Origin: Leptolyngbya boryana PCC 6306
GTDB taxonomy: Bacteria > Cyanobacteriota > Cyanobacteriia > Leptolyngbyales > Leptolyngbyaceae
Assembly (NCBI RefSeq): GCF_000353285.1
Contig: NZ_KB731325.1
Location: 11,006 to 75,005 of the forward strand
Length of the DNA stretch: 64,000 bases
Direction: 5' to 3'
Shown here in pieces: positions 27,810 to 37,082 of the stretch (positions are counted from its first letter, which is position 1; every line of letters begins with the position of its first letter). The notes beneath the pieces were generated by a model, which was not told the origin of the DNA, made no database searches, and saw nothing but the letters and a program-made list of their open reading frames with translations. A program made the position numbers and the translations under genes.

Positions 27810-28784
27810 ATGCGCCTTGAAAATTTCTATCAAGCTAGCCAGCAAGCGAAAGCACTTGGAAAAGCATTGAACTATGGAATAGAAGCCATTGCTGCTGACA
27901 AAGAACTCGCAACGCACATTCAGCAAGCTCTCGTCTGGCTCAAATTTCTTGATCCGCCTGTTGATGGTAAGTTCGGACCCATTTCGACAGATGCCCTAGT
28001 CGAATTTCAATCAACTATGAGCACAATTTACCCAGATCTTTTAGAAGAAAAGGGCTTTCTGGGGTTGAAGACTGCTCAAGTGCTGATCGAAACGAGTCCA
28101 GATGAGGTGCCAAGTCCTAAAATCGACTTTTCACGCGCTGACTTAGCATCTCGACTGATTCAATACATGGCGCGAATGAACTATCGGATTTCAGTCGGCG
28201 ACAAAAGATATAACATCATCTATGTCGAAGGCATGAACGCAGATGGCAGCACAAACTCTGACGTGATAAATGAATTCAACGATCGACGAATGGTGATCGA
28301 AATTCCCAGCGCTGATCTTGTCCCTGTCATCCGAGGAAACTGGGAAGCGACAACAGAACCAGGGACTCACTACACGTTCAACCCGATGGGAAGAGGAATC
28401 GAATATGGAGCTGCTCGAATTGCGTTTGGTCAGTTCAAGGCTTGGAAAGTCGGAACACACTATGGCAGTGGAGCAGAACCGCATGAAGCGTTAGTGCAAG
28501 AAACCGCCATTTCGGTCTATCGAGACAAAGATAGAAACGGAATTAGAACCGGAGACTTTCTCGATACCGGAAATTTCGACATCAATCAACATTGGGGCTA
28601 CGACTATCCTCACAATGATATTGGTATGGCAGGTGCAGGATGTTTGGTTGGACGCTCTAGAGCAGAACACAGAACATTCATGGCCTTGATCAAGCAGGAC
28701 AACCGCTATCAGCGAAATCAGAACTACCTGTTTTACACGACGATTATTCCGGCGGATGACTTCATCGCAAAATTTCCGGGCTGA
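27810..28784 (+). CDS. Peptidoglycan-binding protein with putative L,D-peptidase/transpeptidase-like domain
   Basis: 324 residues. Residues about 30-85 are a PG_binding_1 domain (IQQALVWLKFL, VDGKFGPISTDALVEFQ). The C-terminal half contains NQHWGYDYPHNDIGMAGAGC followed by LVGRSRAEHRTFM. The His followed by a GC motif resembles the H...GxxC site of YkuD-like and phage VanY-like wall enzymes, but I would not assign catalysis on this alone. No signal peptide is visible, which is typical of proteins released by a holin or lysis. It sits 39 bp before the GH19 gene and likely acts with it on peptidoglycan. Confidence 0.7.
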   Translation: MRLENFYQASQQAKALGKALNYGIEAIAADKELATHIQQALVWLKFLDPPVDGKFGPISTDALVEFQSTMSTIYPDLLEEKGFLGLKTAQVLIETSPDEVPSPKIDFSRADLASRLIQYMARMNYRISVGDKRYNIIYVEGMNADGSTNSDVINEFNDRRMVIEIPSADLVPVIRGNWEATTEPGTHYTFNPMGRGIEYGAARIAFGQFKAWKVGTHYGSGAEPHEALVQETAISVYRDKDRNGIRTGDFLDTGNFDINQHWGYDYPHNDIGMAGAGCLVGRSRAEHRTFMALIKQDNRYQRNQNYLFYTTIIPADDFIAKFPG

Positions 28785-28823
28785 ACGAGATCGAATTGCT
28801 CAACTCACAAAGAAGACGAAACC

Positions 28824-29720
28824 ATGAGTGGAATCATTGAAGATAATCTCAATAGTGTCGGTTCTGTCGCAGCTTGGCAGAATATTCTCAACGGCTGCGG
28901 CTACATGCCCATCCTCAAGATTACTGGCAAGATGGATGAAGCGACGATCTCAACAACGAAGCGATTTCAAACCGATCTCGGTCTTGCTCAAACCGGAACC
29001 GTGACCCTGGAGACTTGGAGAGCGGGCTTGAGACATTCTAAGCTACCGGGTTGGTCTAACATCACGCCGCCAATTCAACAGGTTGTCATCGTTTCTGTCG
29101 ATCAAATTCTGGCACTTGCGCCTGGTGCTAAAAGTAGCTATGTCGAAGCCTTTAAGAATGGGCAAGCTGTGTTTGATCGCTATGACATCTCAAAGTCATC
29201 GATCCGAGTGGCACATTTTGTCGCGCAGATCATGCATGAATGCGGTGCATTGACGATTCAATTTGAGAATCTCAACTACAGTGCGTCACGATTACCAGAA
29301 GTCTGGCCCAGAGTCTTTCAACCGACAGGCCCGCTTGATCCCAGTGAGTATGCTCGTAATCCTGAGAAGCTTGCGAATGAGGTCTATGGTAAGCGGATGG
29401 GAAATGACAATCCAGGAGATGGGTTCCGGTATCGAGGACGGGGTTTGCTGCAATTGACCGGTAAAGAGAGCTATGCGGAGGCAACCCAAATCTTACGAAG
29501 AACGAATCCGCTTGCTCCAGATTTTGTCGCTCAACCTGATGAAGTGATTGATGCTGCTTGGTGTCTAGAGATTGCAGCAGCAGAGTGGGCATCCAAAGGC
29601 TGTAATGCTCTTGCCGACAAAGACGATATCAAAGCGATTACAAGGAGGATCAACGGGGGACAGATTGGAATTAGCGATCGCATTGAGTGGGTGAAGAAAA
29701 CAAAATTAGTCTGGCCTTGA
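28824..29720 (+). CDS. Endolysin-like protein: peptidoglycan-binding domain plus GH19 muramidase/chitinase
   Basis: 298 residues. A PG_binding_1 domain at about 15-65 (WQNILNGCGYMPILKITGK, TKRFQTDLGLAQTGTV) is followed by a GH19-type domain: FVAQIMHECGALTIQFENLN carries the catalytic glutamate, RGRGLLQLTGKESY and ITRRINGGQIGISDRI are the conserved downstream blocks. GH19 proteins of this layout are phage endolysins and bacteriocin-like wall hydrolases. No signal peptide is seen. It is last in its operon; a 13-bp hairpin follows. Prophage remnant, lysis module or self-lysis effector are all possible. Confidence 0.88.
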   Translation: MSGIIEDNLNSVGSVAAWQNILNGCGYMPILKITGKMDEATISTTKRFQTDLGLAQTGTVTLETWRAGLRHSKLPGWSNITPPIQQVVIVSVDQILALAPGAKSSYVEAFKNGQAVFDRYDISKSSIRVAHFVAQIMHECGALTIQFENLNYSASRLPEVWPRVFQPTGPLDPSEYARNPEKLANEVYGKRMGNDNPGDGFRYRGRGLLQLTGKESYAEATQILRRTNPLAPDFVAQPDEVIDAAWCLEIAAAEWASKGCNALADKDDIKAITRRINGGQIGISDRIEWVKKTKLVWP

Positions 29721-29733
29721 TTAAATGAGTGCA

Positions 29734-29764
29734 AAATGGCTACAGCACTCAGCTGTAGCCATTT
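29734..29764 (+). terminator. Hairpin after GH19 gene
   Basis: AAATGGCTACAGC at 29734-29746 pairs exactly with 29752-29764, loop ACTCA. It is 14 bp past the stop. No long T-run follows. The remaining 287 bp to 30051 hold nothing recognisable. Confidence 0.7.
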
Positions 29765-30051
29765 GAATTAAGACGTGAACTGAAAGAGTTTTACATCTTC
29801 CTCAACTCCCTTTCCTAAATGGTCGTACCACTAAAAAACCAGCAGTAAAGGCAACGATGAGAGCAGGTGATCCATTGCTGTGCTGATACAGGATTGAATT
29901 GCTGATCGATGGGTGTGAGTGCGATCAATTGTGGTTAGCATAGTGCAGAAAAAATGACCATTTGGGTGAAAGCGGTGTGGCAAATTTAGCCAATTTAGTC
30001 AGGATGGTGTATCTGCTGGCTATTGTGGTCACGCGCTTCACACCGCCCCTT

Positions 30052-30963
30052 CTACTGCGAGGGTTCAGCTGTTTTAGTCTTCTCGCCACACTTGCGACAC
30101 TCAAGGTCGCGCTGTCGTGTTTTGCCATCTTTCGATTTACGCGATCGCACAATTTTGTAGTCATGTTCGCAAGCAACTTCCGGCTCATTTTGAGACACCG
30201 ATGATTGAGTCAACGGATTCGTGAATTGTCCAGGTGCGGGATTGTAGAGAATAATCGGTTTTAATCCGCCCTTCGATGGCACGATCAACGAGTAATAGCG
30301 TTCGGGACATTTTGCGATCGCAATTCGTGGATCTGCTCCATTTTTCTGTGCCTCTGACTGGGCTTTTTCCACTGCTTTTCGAGAAGCCTCTTTGAACAGA
30401 GAAAGCTCTTTTTTCAACCGCTCCAAATCTTCTTTATCGAGTCCATGATTGTCCTCGTCTGAGTTGAGAAACAGCCGGATGTTTTTCTCGCCAACGATGA
30501 TCAGACAACAATTTGCCAAATCTGGTCGAAATAGCCCTAATTGAGAAACATAGGGATTCTGAGCAATAAAGGTCACTTGAATCCCTTTACCATTTTCAGA
30601 GGAAAGACCCGCTCCGACTTGCAACGATGAAATCAGAACCATTTTGGTCACTTCTCTCATGCCCCCAATACGGTAATGTTCACCGTATTCGTCCCACTGA
30701 TGAATCGATCGCGGATAACGATGATTCGGATTCACTGCCAAGATTTGCTTGCGTGACTCAATTTCTTCTAAAACTCCTGCCTGGGCTTCAAAGTAGTCTT
30801 TGCTGGATGATTTGAAGACAGGAGCCACAAATCGTCTAGCTTTTTCGGCATCGCGGTTGCCATCGGTTTTGAGCGTGATGGCATGGAATTCCACCTCTCC
30901 TTTAAGCTGCTGATAAAGCAGTGCGTTGAGTTCATCAACCAGCGTTGTTTTACCGCTTTGAGT
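30052..30963 (-). pseudogene. 3' part of a large coiled-coil ATPase gene split by IS21
   Basis: Continuation of the gene at 33628-35142, separated from it by the IS. Read from the insertion point it begins TQSGKTTLVDELNALLYQQL, which completes a P-loop with the AAA left on the other side. Later come HQWDEYGEHYRIGG (Walker B-like), TFIAQNPYVSQLGLFRP (a sensor segment as in HerA/FtsK-type ATPases) and a C-terminal zinc ribbon (CEHDY...CRKCGE). About 303 residues remain. It has no own ribosome site, although a GTG at 30894 could start a P-loop-less fragment. The intact protein would have been about 813 residues. Confidence 0.8.
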
Positions 30964-30969
30964 CGCGGC
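30964..30969. repeat. Target-site duplication, left copy
   Basis: CGCGGC directly before the IS end TGTTAG. It is identical to 33634-33639. Confidence 0.9.
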
Positions 30970-31179
30970 TGTTAGATGTCAAGCACAAGTTCGAGTCGCG
31001 ACAGTGACAAAGACGGGCTAGTAAGAACTAAGAACATTCTTGGTTAGTCGCGAGATCAAGAACAGTAATCGCTAAAGAATGACAGATTAAAGTTGTGCAG
31101 AATGCTCAAGGTAACTGCACGACAATGATGATCAAAATGACAACGAAGATCGAGACGACAATTAAGATCGAAACGACAG

Positions 31180-32004
31180 CTAGGAACGTTTCGGTTGAAC
31201 GGTCTCTTTCTTGGCGGTCTTCGATGCTTCAGAACGAGACACTGCCGATTGTTTGCGGTAGCTCTCGGTCTGAATTTCAACAATCAAAGCATGATGCACC
31301 AAACGGTCAACGGCTGCGACTGTCATCATCGAATCGGTGAAGATAGCATCCCATTGGCTGAAGGGCTGGTTGGCAGTAATCAGTAAGCTTTTGCGCTCAT
31401 ATCGATGAGCAATTAGCTCAAACAGCACGGAGGTTTCCGCCTCAGTCTTTTTGACATAGCCCAAATCATCAAGCACGAGTAGGTCAAAGCGGTCTAGCTT
31501 CTTCAGCATTGCTTGCAATTGCAGTTGCAGCTTTGCTTGCTGTAATTGCTGGACTAGAGCTAAGGCAGAAAAGAACCTGACTCGCTTACCAAACTCCACC
31601 ATGCGGCGCGAGACAGCGCTTGCTAAATGTGACTTTCCAACGCCTGAAGCTCCGAACAACAAAAGGTTTTCGGCGCGTCCGAGCCAAGTAGGATCATCCG
31701 CCATCTGCATCAAGGGAGCAGGGTTGAAGCTCGGACAATGGGAAAAGTCAAAGTTGGAAACCGTTTTTCCGCTTGGCAGTTGGGCTTCTCTCAGAGCGCG
31801 TTGGATACGGTTGCTCCATCGGTGTTGGACTTCCGATTCGCACAGAACCAGCAAGAACTGTGCGTAAGACCAGCCTTCCTGCATCGCTTGTTGTTCGAGT
31901 GTTTCCCAGTGATGCAGCATGTGAGGTAGGTGCAGTCGTTTGAGGTGGAGGCTGAGATTCTGATACGGACTGGTGGGCGGGTTCTCGGTGCAAGAGTTGG
32001 TCAT
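31180..32004 (-). CDS. istB: IS21 helper ATPase IstB
   Basis: 274 residues. AAA+ helper of the IS21 transposase: Walker A GASGVGKSH, Walker B LLVLDDLGYVKK, ITANQPFSQWD as the sensor region. IstB loads on DNA and directs IstA to targets. Full length compared with the family (about 250-270), with an additional Lys/Gln-rich tail. It starts inside the istA reading frame (257-base overlap), far more than the usual few bases. Confidence 0.93.
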   Translation of the reverse strand: MTNSCTENPPTSPYQNLSLHLKRLHLPHMLHHWETLEQQAMQEGWSYAQFLLVLCESEVQHRWSNRIQRALREAQLPSGKTVSNFDFSHCPSFNPAPLMQMADDPTWLGRAENLLLFGASGVGKSHLASAVSRRMVEFGKRVRFFSALALVQQLQQAKLQLQLQAMLKKLDRFDLLVLDDLGYVKKTEAETSVLFELIAHRYERKSLLITANQPFSQWDAIFTDSMMTVAAVDRLVHHALIVEIQTESYRKQSAVSRSEASKTAKKETVQPKRS

Positions 32005-33493
32005 AGTGTTCTAAATTGTGTTGAGTCGTCGTGAGATTGGGCAGGCTTAGATCGCTCAAGAGTTGAAACTGCTTGCGGAGTGTAGCCAGGGTCAGGCTAT
32101 TTGCATTGAGTTGTGCTTGCAGGTAGCTTGCTACTGCGATTTCTTTGTCTTGCGTGGTCGCAATGTACAGAGCTTCTACCATCAGCACCGCAGCACTGTC
32201 GAGGTCGAACCGGCATTTGAGTTGCGACCAAAGCTCCCGCCATATCTGATTTGGCAGAAGTTCTTGTTGCCAGGTACAGTACAAGAAAGCTCTGGGCTTG
32301 AGACGTAGCCCTTCTGCAATATGCCGATAGTTGATGCACCGAGCGCGCCGTTTTGCTTTATCACTGACTCGAATGCGAGGGAGCTCCACGACTGAGTGAC
32401 GATTGAGGTAGCCGATAATCCGGTCATGGTAGAGATGCAGTTCGAGTGACTGTCCAATCAGTCGAGATGGAACCGTGTAGAGCACACAGCGCACATCAAT
32501 CGTACTGCGGCAACTGACCGTTGCGGTGAGCACCTCATAGTCAGGCACTCGATACTTAGGCAAGGGTTGCAAATATTGTTTCTCCTCCTCAATTTTTCTG
32601 GGATGGAGATCGTTCAATTTGGCAATCGCTCGATTGATCAGGTCTTGATAGTCAGCGATGCTGTCAAAGTCATGACTGCCTCTAAGTAAGAGCATTTGCT
32701 TGATGCGATTCTTTAAATGTCCGTGCGGTGACTCTATCCCTCCATTCTCATGAGCGATACCAGTATTGTTGCGCGTTGGTTGCATTCGGTAATGACTGCA
32801 TAGGTCATCATACAAGCGCGTCAAGGGCTTATTTCGCGCTCCACCCATGTTGCGATAAGCCGCACTGAGACTATCGGTACGATGTTGCTTCGGGACTCCT
32901 CCACAAGCAAACAGCGCATTCTGTAATCCTTCCGACAATGCAATAAAGCTCTCACCGCCCTGAATGATCTGAGCGTACTGCCAGCCACTGTAAGCCAGTC
33001 GGTAATGATACAACAAATGCTCAAATGGCTTGCCCGCAATCCTGATCTCAATTCCTTTGAGTTCGGTGAAATCCGATAAGCCCATCATCCCCGGTTCATG
33101 CCGTAGCTCGAACATGATCTCTTTCGGTTCGCCATGCAAGGCTTTCCAGGCGGCAACTCGTCGTTGCACCGTGCGAAGCACTTGGGGATACTTGCCGGGA
33201 TAGCGCTCTTGCAGCCATTCAAATAGCGTTGTCGGCTGAAGACCAGGATTTGCTTTGAGCATGGGTTCAAGTTCAGATTCCCAAACTTCTGCTAACGGAT
33301 CAGGGGTGCTGCGCCAGTCACGGATGCGTCCTCGATTCGGTTGATGGTCGCCTGCTTCGATGCGCTGTCCGGTTCGGGCAGAAAAGCCAGCCAGTTCTGC
33401 GGCTTCTACTTGCGTGAAGCCTTTTTCTCGTGCGGTCATATACACTTGGACTTGATATATTTTGACTTTTCCAGACACTCTTCGCGTCTCCAT
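31748..33493 (-). CDS. istA: IS21 transposase IstA
   Basis: 581 residues. N-terminal HTH (FTQVEAAELAGFSARTGQRI) and an rve-type DDE core with D141 (LSDFTELKG), D207 (HRTDSLSAAY) and E249 (IAHENGGIESPHGH). The usual IstA is about 400-520 residues. Here the frame continues about 85 residues past the istB start, with a low-complexity proline/threonine tail that looks like a by-product of the overlapping istB frame. The triad is complete, so activity is plausible. Confidence 0.93.
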   Translation of the reverse strand: METRRVSGKVKIYQVQVYMTAREKGFTQVEAAELAGFSARTGQRIEAGDHQPNRGRIRDWRSTPDPLAEVWESELEPMLKANPGLQPTTLFEWLQERYPGKYPQVLRTVQRRVAAWKALHGEPKEIMFELRHEPGMMGLSDFTELKGIEIRIAGKPFEHLLYHYRLAYSGWQYAQIIQGGESFIALSEGLQNALFACGGVPKQHRTDSLSAAYRNMGGARNKPLTRLYDDLCSHYRMQPTRNNTGIAHENGGIESPHGHLKNRIKQMLLLRGSHDFDSIADYQDLINRAIAKLNDLHPRKIEEEKQYLQPLPKYRVPDYEVLTATVSCRSTIDVRCVLYTVPSRLIGQSLELHLYHDRIIGYLNRHSVVELPRIRVSDKAKRRARCINYRHIAEGLRLKPRAFLYCTWQQELLPNQIWRELWSQLKCRFDLDSAAVLMVEALYIATTQDKEIAVASYLQAQLNANSLTLATLRKQFQLLSDLSLPNLTTTQHNLEHYDQLLHREPAHQSVSESQPPPQTTAPTSHAASLGNTRTTSDAGRLVLRTVLAGSVRIGSPTPMEQPYPTRSERSPTAKRKNGFQL

Positions 33494-33627
33494 GTATCGA
33501 TGGAACTCTCTCAGAGTGTCTTTTTCTTGCTCGGCACTTGACTCGTCGAGTCAAGCAGTACGCAATCGTCCGGAGAAAGGTTTAGCTCGCCAATACCCTG
33601 ACGTTCGTTCGCCAGTTGTATTGTCAC

Positions 33628-35142
33628 CTAACACGCGGCTGCAATGAACCAGTGATACTCTGCTGCCAAGTACAGATCCCAGTCGCTGATCGGTCGATCG
33701 AGCACGGCTTCTGGCTTTGTTTTTGCGATCGCACGATTTGCGTACTGAACGGTTACCTTTACGACGCGCCCAGTCAGAGTCAAGCTGACGTGGCTCCACC
33801 CTTTTGCTGCTGCCATGCCTTTCTCGAACTCTTTGCCGTCTTTGGCAAGCATTCGTAAGCCGGCCTCGGTGCGACAATTCAGCGCGATCGTCAAATGGCT
33901 ATCGGTCGGGGAAAAGTCAAGTGGCAATGCATCACAAGGAATGTTCTCTGACATTAGGTAATCGATCACTTGATTGCCGATATCAGCCCCCCACCCCCAA
34001 GCTCCCGGATCAAATTTCTTCAATGCCGATAGCGATGCCACCTGCTCTTTGAGTTGATGGTTATCGTGTTCAAGTTTTGCCAGCTGATCGATATAGCCCC
34101 GCACGATCCGATCGTCTTCGAGCGTTTGGGCTTCATAATCGTTGGCGATCGCAACCACGCTCTCTTGATGCTGGACGGCATCGAGTTCATACTCTTGCAG
34201 TCGGAGTTTGAGGTTTTTGACGAGCTGTTCGAGCTGGGCTTTGGGAACGAGGTCTGCCGCTTGATAGGCTTGAATGGTTGTCTGTAGCTCTCGGATAGTC
34301 TTGGCTTTAAGCGCATTGATCACTTTGACCTTGATGCTGGTGTAGTCATCCATCAGGTGATACAGAATCGAAAGGGCTTCATCGCTGCAATCGAGAATGT
34401 TCTCAGCATCCAAGAAGTGAGAGAGATTGAGGATTTGCGCCACGTAGGTTTGGTGCAAGTCGGTCACTTCTTCAGACAGCTGCTGTAATCGCTCAGCAAA
34501 GGTCGCATCACGGGTTTCAGGTTCGAGATGGCTGAGTTTACGGAGATTGTCCATGACCAGATCAGAGATGCGATCGTGAAAGCTGGTTAATGCTTCAGAC
34601 AGCGTTTCTTGAGCGCGATCGAGAAACCGCTGCTCGAATTCGTGAATCCGAGTATCGGCTGCAACCATTTCAGACCGTAGGCGATCGAGTTCTGTTTGAT
34701 GCTGCGATCGCGCTTCGGTTTTGACGCGCTCAACTTCTGCTCGATATCGCGCTTGCAAGGTGTTGAGCTTCTCTTGGTACTGCGCCACGATGTGTGAAGT
34801 TCGGTCAACCGAAATCGGTGCGCTTTTCAGGTGATCAACGAATGCCATCACCCGATTCAGTTCAGCCGTTAGATTGACGATGCGATCGTCTTTTGCAGCT
34901 AATGTGAGATCGCGATCGCTCAACCGTTGCGTGAGAGCTTCAACCTCCTCACGGGTTTGATTAGTGCGATCGGATAAGGCACAGGCCACAATTCCACCTG
35001 TACTCGTGGCGAGTCCAAGTAGACTCAACGATTGAGCGATGCGCGATTGCTGAGCGATGGCGGCGAGAAAGAGGATGAAGCTGACGATTCCACCCAGAAA
35101 GGACATCAGCTCGATCCAGTCGTTCGACTTGGTGTTGGGCAT
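33628..35142 (-). pseudogene. 5' part of a large membrane coiled-coil ATPase gene split by IS21
   Basis: About 503 residues before the insertion point; the stop at 33628 lies inside the IS. ATG at 35142 (MPNTKSNDW) is preferred over an upstream TTG. Two adjacent hydrophobic segments (MSFLGGIVSFILFLAAIA, LSLLGLATSTGGIVACAL) form a membrane hairpin; residues about 65-370 are long coiled coil (VEALTQRLSDRDL, YQEKLNTLQARYRAEVERV); then a compact domain ending LYLAAEYHWFIAAA. Joined to 30052-30963 it restores AAATQSGKTT. Architecture suggests a membrane-tethered DNA- or protein-moving ATPase, perhaps for plasmid transfer or maintenance; not identified further. Confidence 0.8.
33634..33639. repeat. 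Target-site duplication, right copy
   Basis: CGCGGC directly after the IS end CTAACA. On the coding strand it reads GCCGCG, Ala-Ala, just before the P-loop. Confidence 0.9.
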
Positions 35143-35203
35143 CGGGAACACCCTGAGAAACAACAGAGAAAGCCTGTCTGAATCGAGGCAGGCTTGGAAC
35201 GTT

Positions 35204-35989
35204 CTAGATGGTCTGGAACTCGACGTTGAACATCGCCTCTAATTCTTGTCGCTTAGAGGCTAGACGGGCATTAGCGTTGAGCGTTTGTTCACGTAGCCCG
35301 TTGATTTTCGCCCGACGCAACTCGAGGCGTTCGTTCCACTCTTCTTGGATTAGGGGAGTCATTTGGCGCAGTCCATCCAGCGCGATCGTTTCTTGTGTGA
35401 ATTGCTCTTGAGATTGAGACAGTTTCACCGCTGCAATCTGCTGCTTCACGCCTGCATCGGTGTACTTCACGAATTTGGTCTGATTGTTCACGAGTTCCGT
35501 GCTGTATTGAATGACAGCGCCTAGCAGTTGTTGATGCTCGGTTGCAGCCCCAACAATGTCACGATTCAAGCCGATATTCTCACGCACAATTCTGAGGGTT
35601 TGCCGCTTCCGTGCGATCGATAACACAGCTTGATCAGCTTCGGCTTGTGAGGTTTCGGGCAGTGGCGAGGAATTGGTGAACAAATCCTTTGCCATCCATT
35701 GATTGGGTTGAAATTCAGGAATGTCTAAACCGTGGTTGACCTGAGTCAGATCTTTACGGTGAATCGCAGTCGAGCTTCCGCCTGATAGGGTCATAGGCGG
35801 AGTTGTTCTAAATGGAATGTTTGGAAGCGGCAGCGCGATCGTCGGCAGAATCCCTGTTGGAGCCGTAGTGGGTTTTGGAGTCTTCGTTGGCTCAGTCGCT
35901 GAAGGCGTTTCAGCTTTAGCTTTTTTAGATTTGGATTTGAGGGCGCTATTCGGGTCTTGAGCCGTTTTTGATTTTCCACGAATGGGCAT
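35204..35989 (-). CDS. Hypothetical proline-rich, coiled-coil protein
   Basis: 261 residues from the ATG at 35989, with GAGG about 10 nt upstream; the longer frame to 36160 lacks support. Residues 1-45 are Lys/Thr/Pro-rich and look disordered (KSKKAKAETPSATEPTKTPK). Residues about 130-261 are helical, with coiled-coil character (QAEADQAVLSIARKRQTLRI, RAKINGLREQTLNANARLAS). It is 61 bp upstream of the split ATPase gene on the same strand, and coiled coils in both suggest they worked together. No known family. Confidence 0.6.
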   Translation of the reverse strand: MPIRGKSKTAQDPNSALKSKSKKAKAETPSATEPTKTPKPTTAPTGILPTIALPLPNIPFRTTPPMTLSGGSSTAIHRKDLTQVNHGLDIPEFQPNQWMAKDLFTNSSPLPETSQAEADQAVLSIARKRQTLRIVRENIGLNRDIVGAATEHQQLLGAVIQYSTELVNNQTKFVKYTDAGVKQQIAAVKLSQSQEQFTQETIALDGLRQMTPLIQEEWNERLELRRAKINGLREQTLNANARLASKRQELEAMFNVEFQTI

Positions 35990-36190
35990 GGACTTTACCT
36001 CGTGTGAGTAGAATGGATGATTTTGCTGCAATGCTTGATTGCGGTTGAGCATTGCGTTGAGAAACGATCTAGCGTGGCGGTTTTGGACCGAACCGACAGG
36101 CAATAGAAACGGAATGTGAAGGACAGGCTTGAGCAATGAATCGGTTATGCAGCAATACAAGCAGGACTGCTGTGATGAATAGCAACAGGA

Positions 36191-36895
36191 TTACGGCTGC
36201 ACCTCGGAAGATGCGGTTGCCTCGGTGCGACGTGCGAAAAAATCCCGCATTTGAACGACTTGTGTTTGTGCTTCGGAACGACGCTGATCCCGATACCCCT
36301 GCTCGATCGAGGTCCGCCGATCCTCTCGCCTGAGACAATCTGCATGAACCTGTAGTTCAAAAGCGGCATCTTCAAGTTGCGTCACTTGTTGTGTGTCTAC
36401 TGTGGTCTGCGATCGCTGAACGGAGAGAACATAGCCGACCAACTGGCGGGTCTGCTGAACGACCTCTAGTGCCATCTCGATTTCGGATTGCCCTTGCATA
36501 AGACGGTCACGTTGCCCGTTCAGATCAGCGATCGTGCTGACTTTGCTGGTGGGGATCACCTCAACAGTCTGGGAGTGAGAAGGCACAAGTGAATGCAGAG
36601 GAACCAGATTGAGCGGTTGCAGAAGATGAGATGCGCTCTTGTTTGCAGTCATGGTTGAGTCTGTAAATTCAGGCTCTGCAACGGTTGTAGAAATTAGAGA
36701 TTCCAGAATGGCGGGATGCAAAACTTCCCATTGAGTCGAGTTGATACGACGGGTAAATTCGCCACCAGGATATTGACGTTTGGCTTTTCTCACTAAGCGT
36801 TTGAAGGCGGAATCGGAGAGATCGTGCTGTTCCTTAAATGCTTTGGTCGTGATCATGGCAATGTCACCTACCGAGTTGAATAAAGGGTCGTTCAT
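36191..36895 (-). CDS. Hypothetical protein with N-terminal HTH-like region
   Basis: 234 residues from the ATG at 36895; a GTG at 36940 would add 15, but lies within an inverted repeat. Residues about 15-65 (TTKAFKEQHDLSDSAFKRLV, then RKAKRQYPGGEFTRRINSTQ) look like a small DNA-binding or excisionase-like domain. The C-terminal half is helical and glutamine-rich (DRLMQGQSEIEMALEVVQQT). It is the first gene of the minus-strand cluster that includes the split ATPase. Confidence 0.5.
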   Translation of the reverse strand: MNDPLFNSVGDIAMITTKAFKEQHDLSDSAFKRLVRKAKRQYPGGEFTRRINSTQWEVLHPAILESLISTTVAEPEFTDSTMTANKSASHLLQPLNLVPLHSLVPSHSQTVEVIPTSKVSTIADLNGQRDRLMQGQSEIEMALEVVQQTRQLVGYVLSVQRSQTTVDTQQVTQLEDAAFELQVHADCLRREDRRTSIEQGYRDQRRSEAQTQVVQMRDFFARRTEATASSEVQP

Positions 36896-36940
36896 GTGAA
36901 CGGTCAGAGTGTAATTAGGGGTCGGTCTCTGTCCGTTCAC
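36896..36940. promoter_or_regulatory. Inverted repeat at the start of the 234-residue gene
   Basis: GTGAACGGTCAGAG at 36896-36909 pairs with CTCTGTCCGTTCAC at 36927-36940 with one mismatch, 17-nt spacer. It directly abuts the ATG at 36895. It is a candidate operator or mRNA hairpin controlling the cluster. Confidence 0.5.
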
Positions 36941-36980
36941 ATTTCGCTGTGAGAGATGTTAGCATATTTTTTATAAACTA

Positions 36981-37002
36981 TTAGCTACTAATCAGTAGCT
37001 AA
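36981..37002. promoter_or_regulatory. Palindrome in divergent promoter region
   Basis: TTAGCTACT at 36981-36989 and AGTAGCTAA at 36994-37002 are exact complements, spacer AATC. It lies in AT-rich DNA between the minus-strand cluster and the RHH gene, so it could be an operator for that RHH protein. Confidence 0.5.
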
Positions 37003-37033
37003 CTGAGAGAAATTAAAGATCTCTACATTTGGG

Positions 37034-37070
37034 CGTAGCACCCTCCACTAGAATGAGGCGTGGAGCTACG
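37034..37070 (+). promoter_or_regulatory. Hairpin just upstream of RHH gene
   Basis: CGTAGC plus CTCCAC (37034-37048, three-base bulge) pair with GTGGAG and GCTACG (37060-37070). It ends 12 bp before the GTG start, where a ribosome site would be expected. It could mask translation initiation. Confidence 0.45.
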
Positions 37071-37082
37071 TCCTAAAATGCG

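Larger units (their letters stand above)
30970..33633 (-). mobile_element. Complete IS21-family insertion sequence
   Basis: 2664 bp with ends TGTTAGATGTCAA (left) and, inverted on the right, TGTTAGGTGACAA: imperfect terminal inverted repeats ending in the TG/CA of IS21. It carries istA and istB on the minus strand and about 210 bp of non-coding left end containing short repeated motifs (for example AAGATCGA-ACGACA at about 31136-31180), as expected of multiple terminal transposase sites. It is flanked by the 6-bp duplication CGCGGC. Both genes are open, so it is probably a recent and potentially active insertion. Confidence 0.92.

Noticed and set aside
29925-30188. 87-residue minus-strand frame
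   Set aside because: Overlaps in another frame the zinc-ribbon end of the split ATPase gene; no start signal.
36069-36375. Short frames on both strands
   Set aside because: They overlap the better supported 36191-36895 gene and the spacer after it, with no ribosome site or recognisable sequence.
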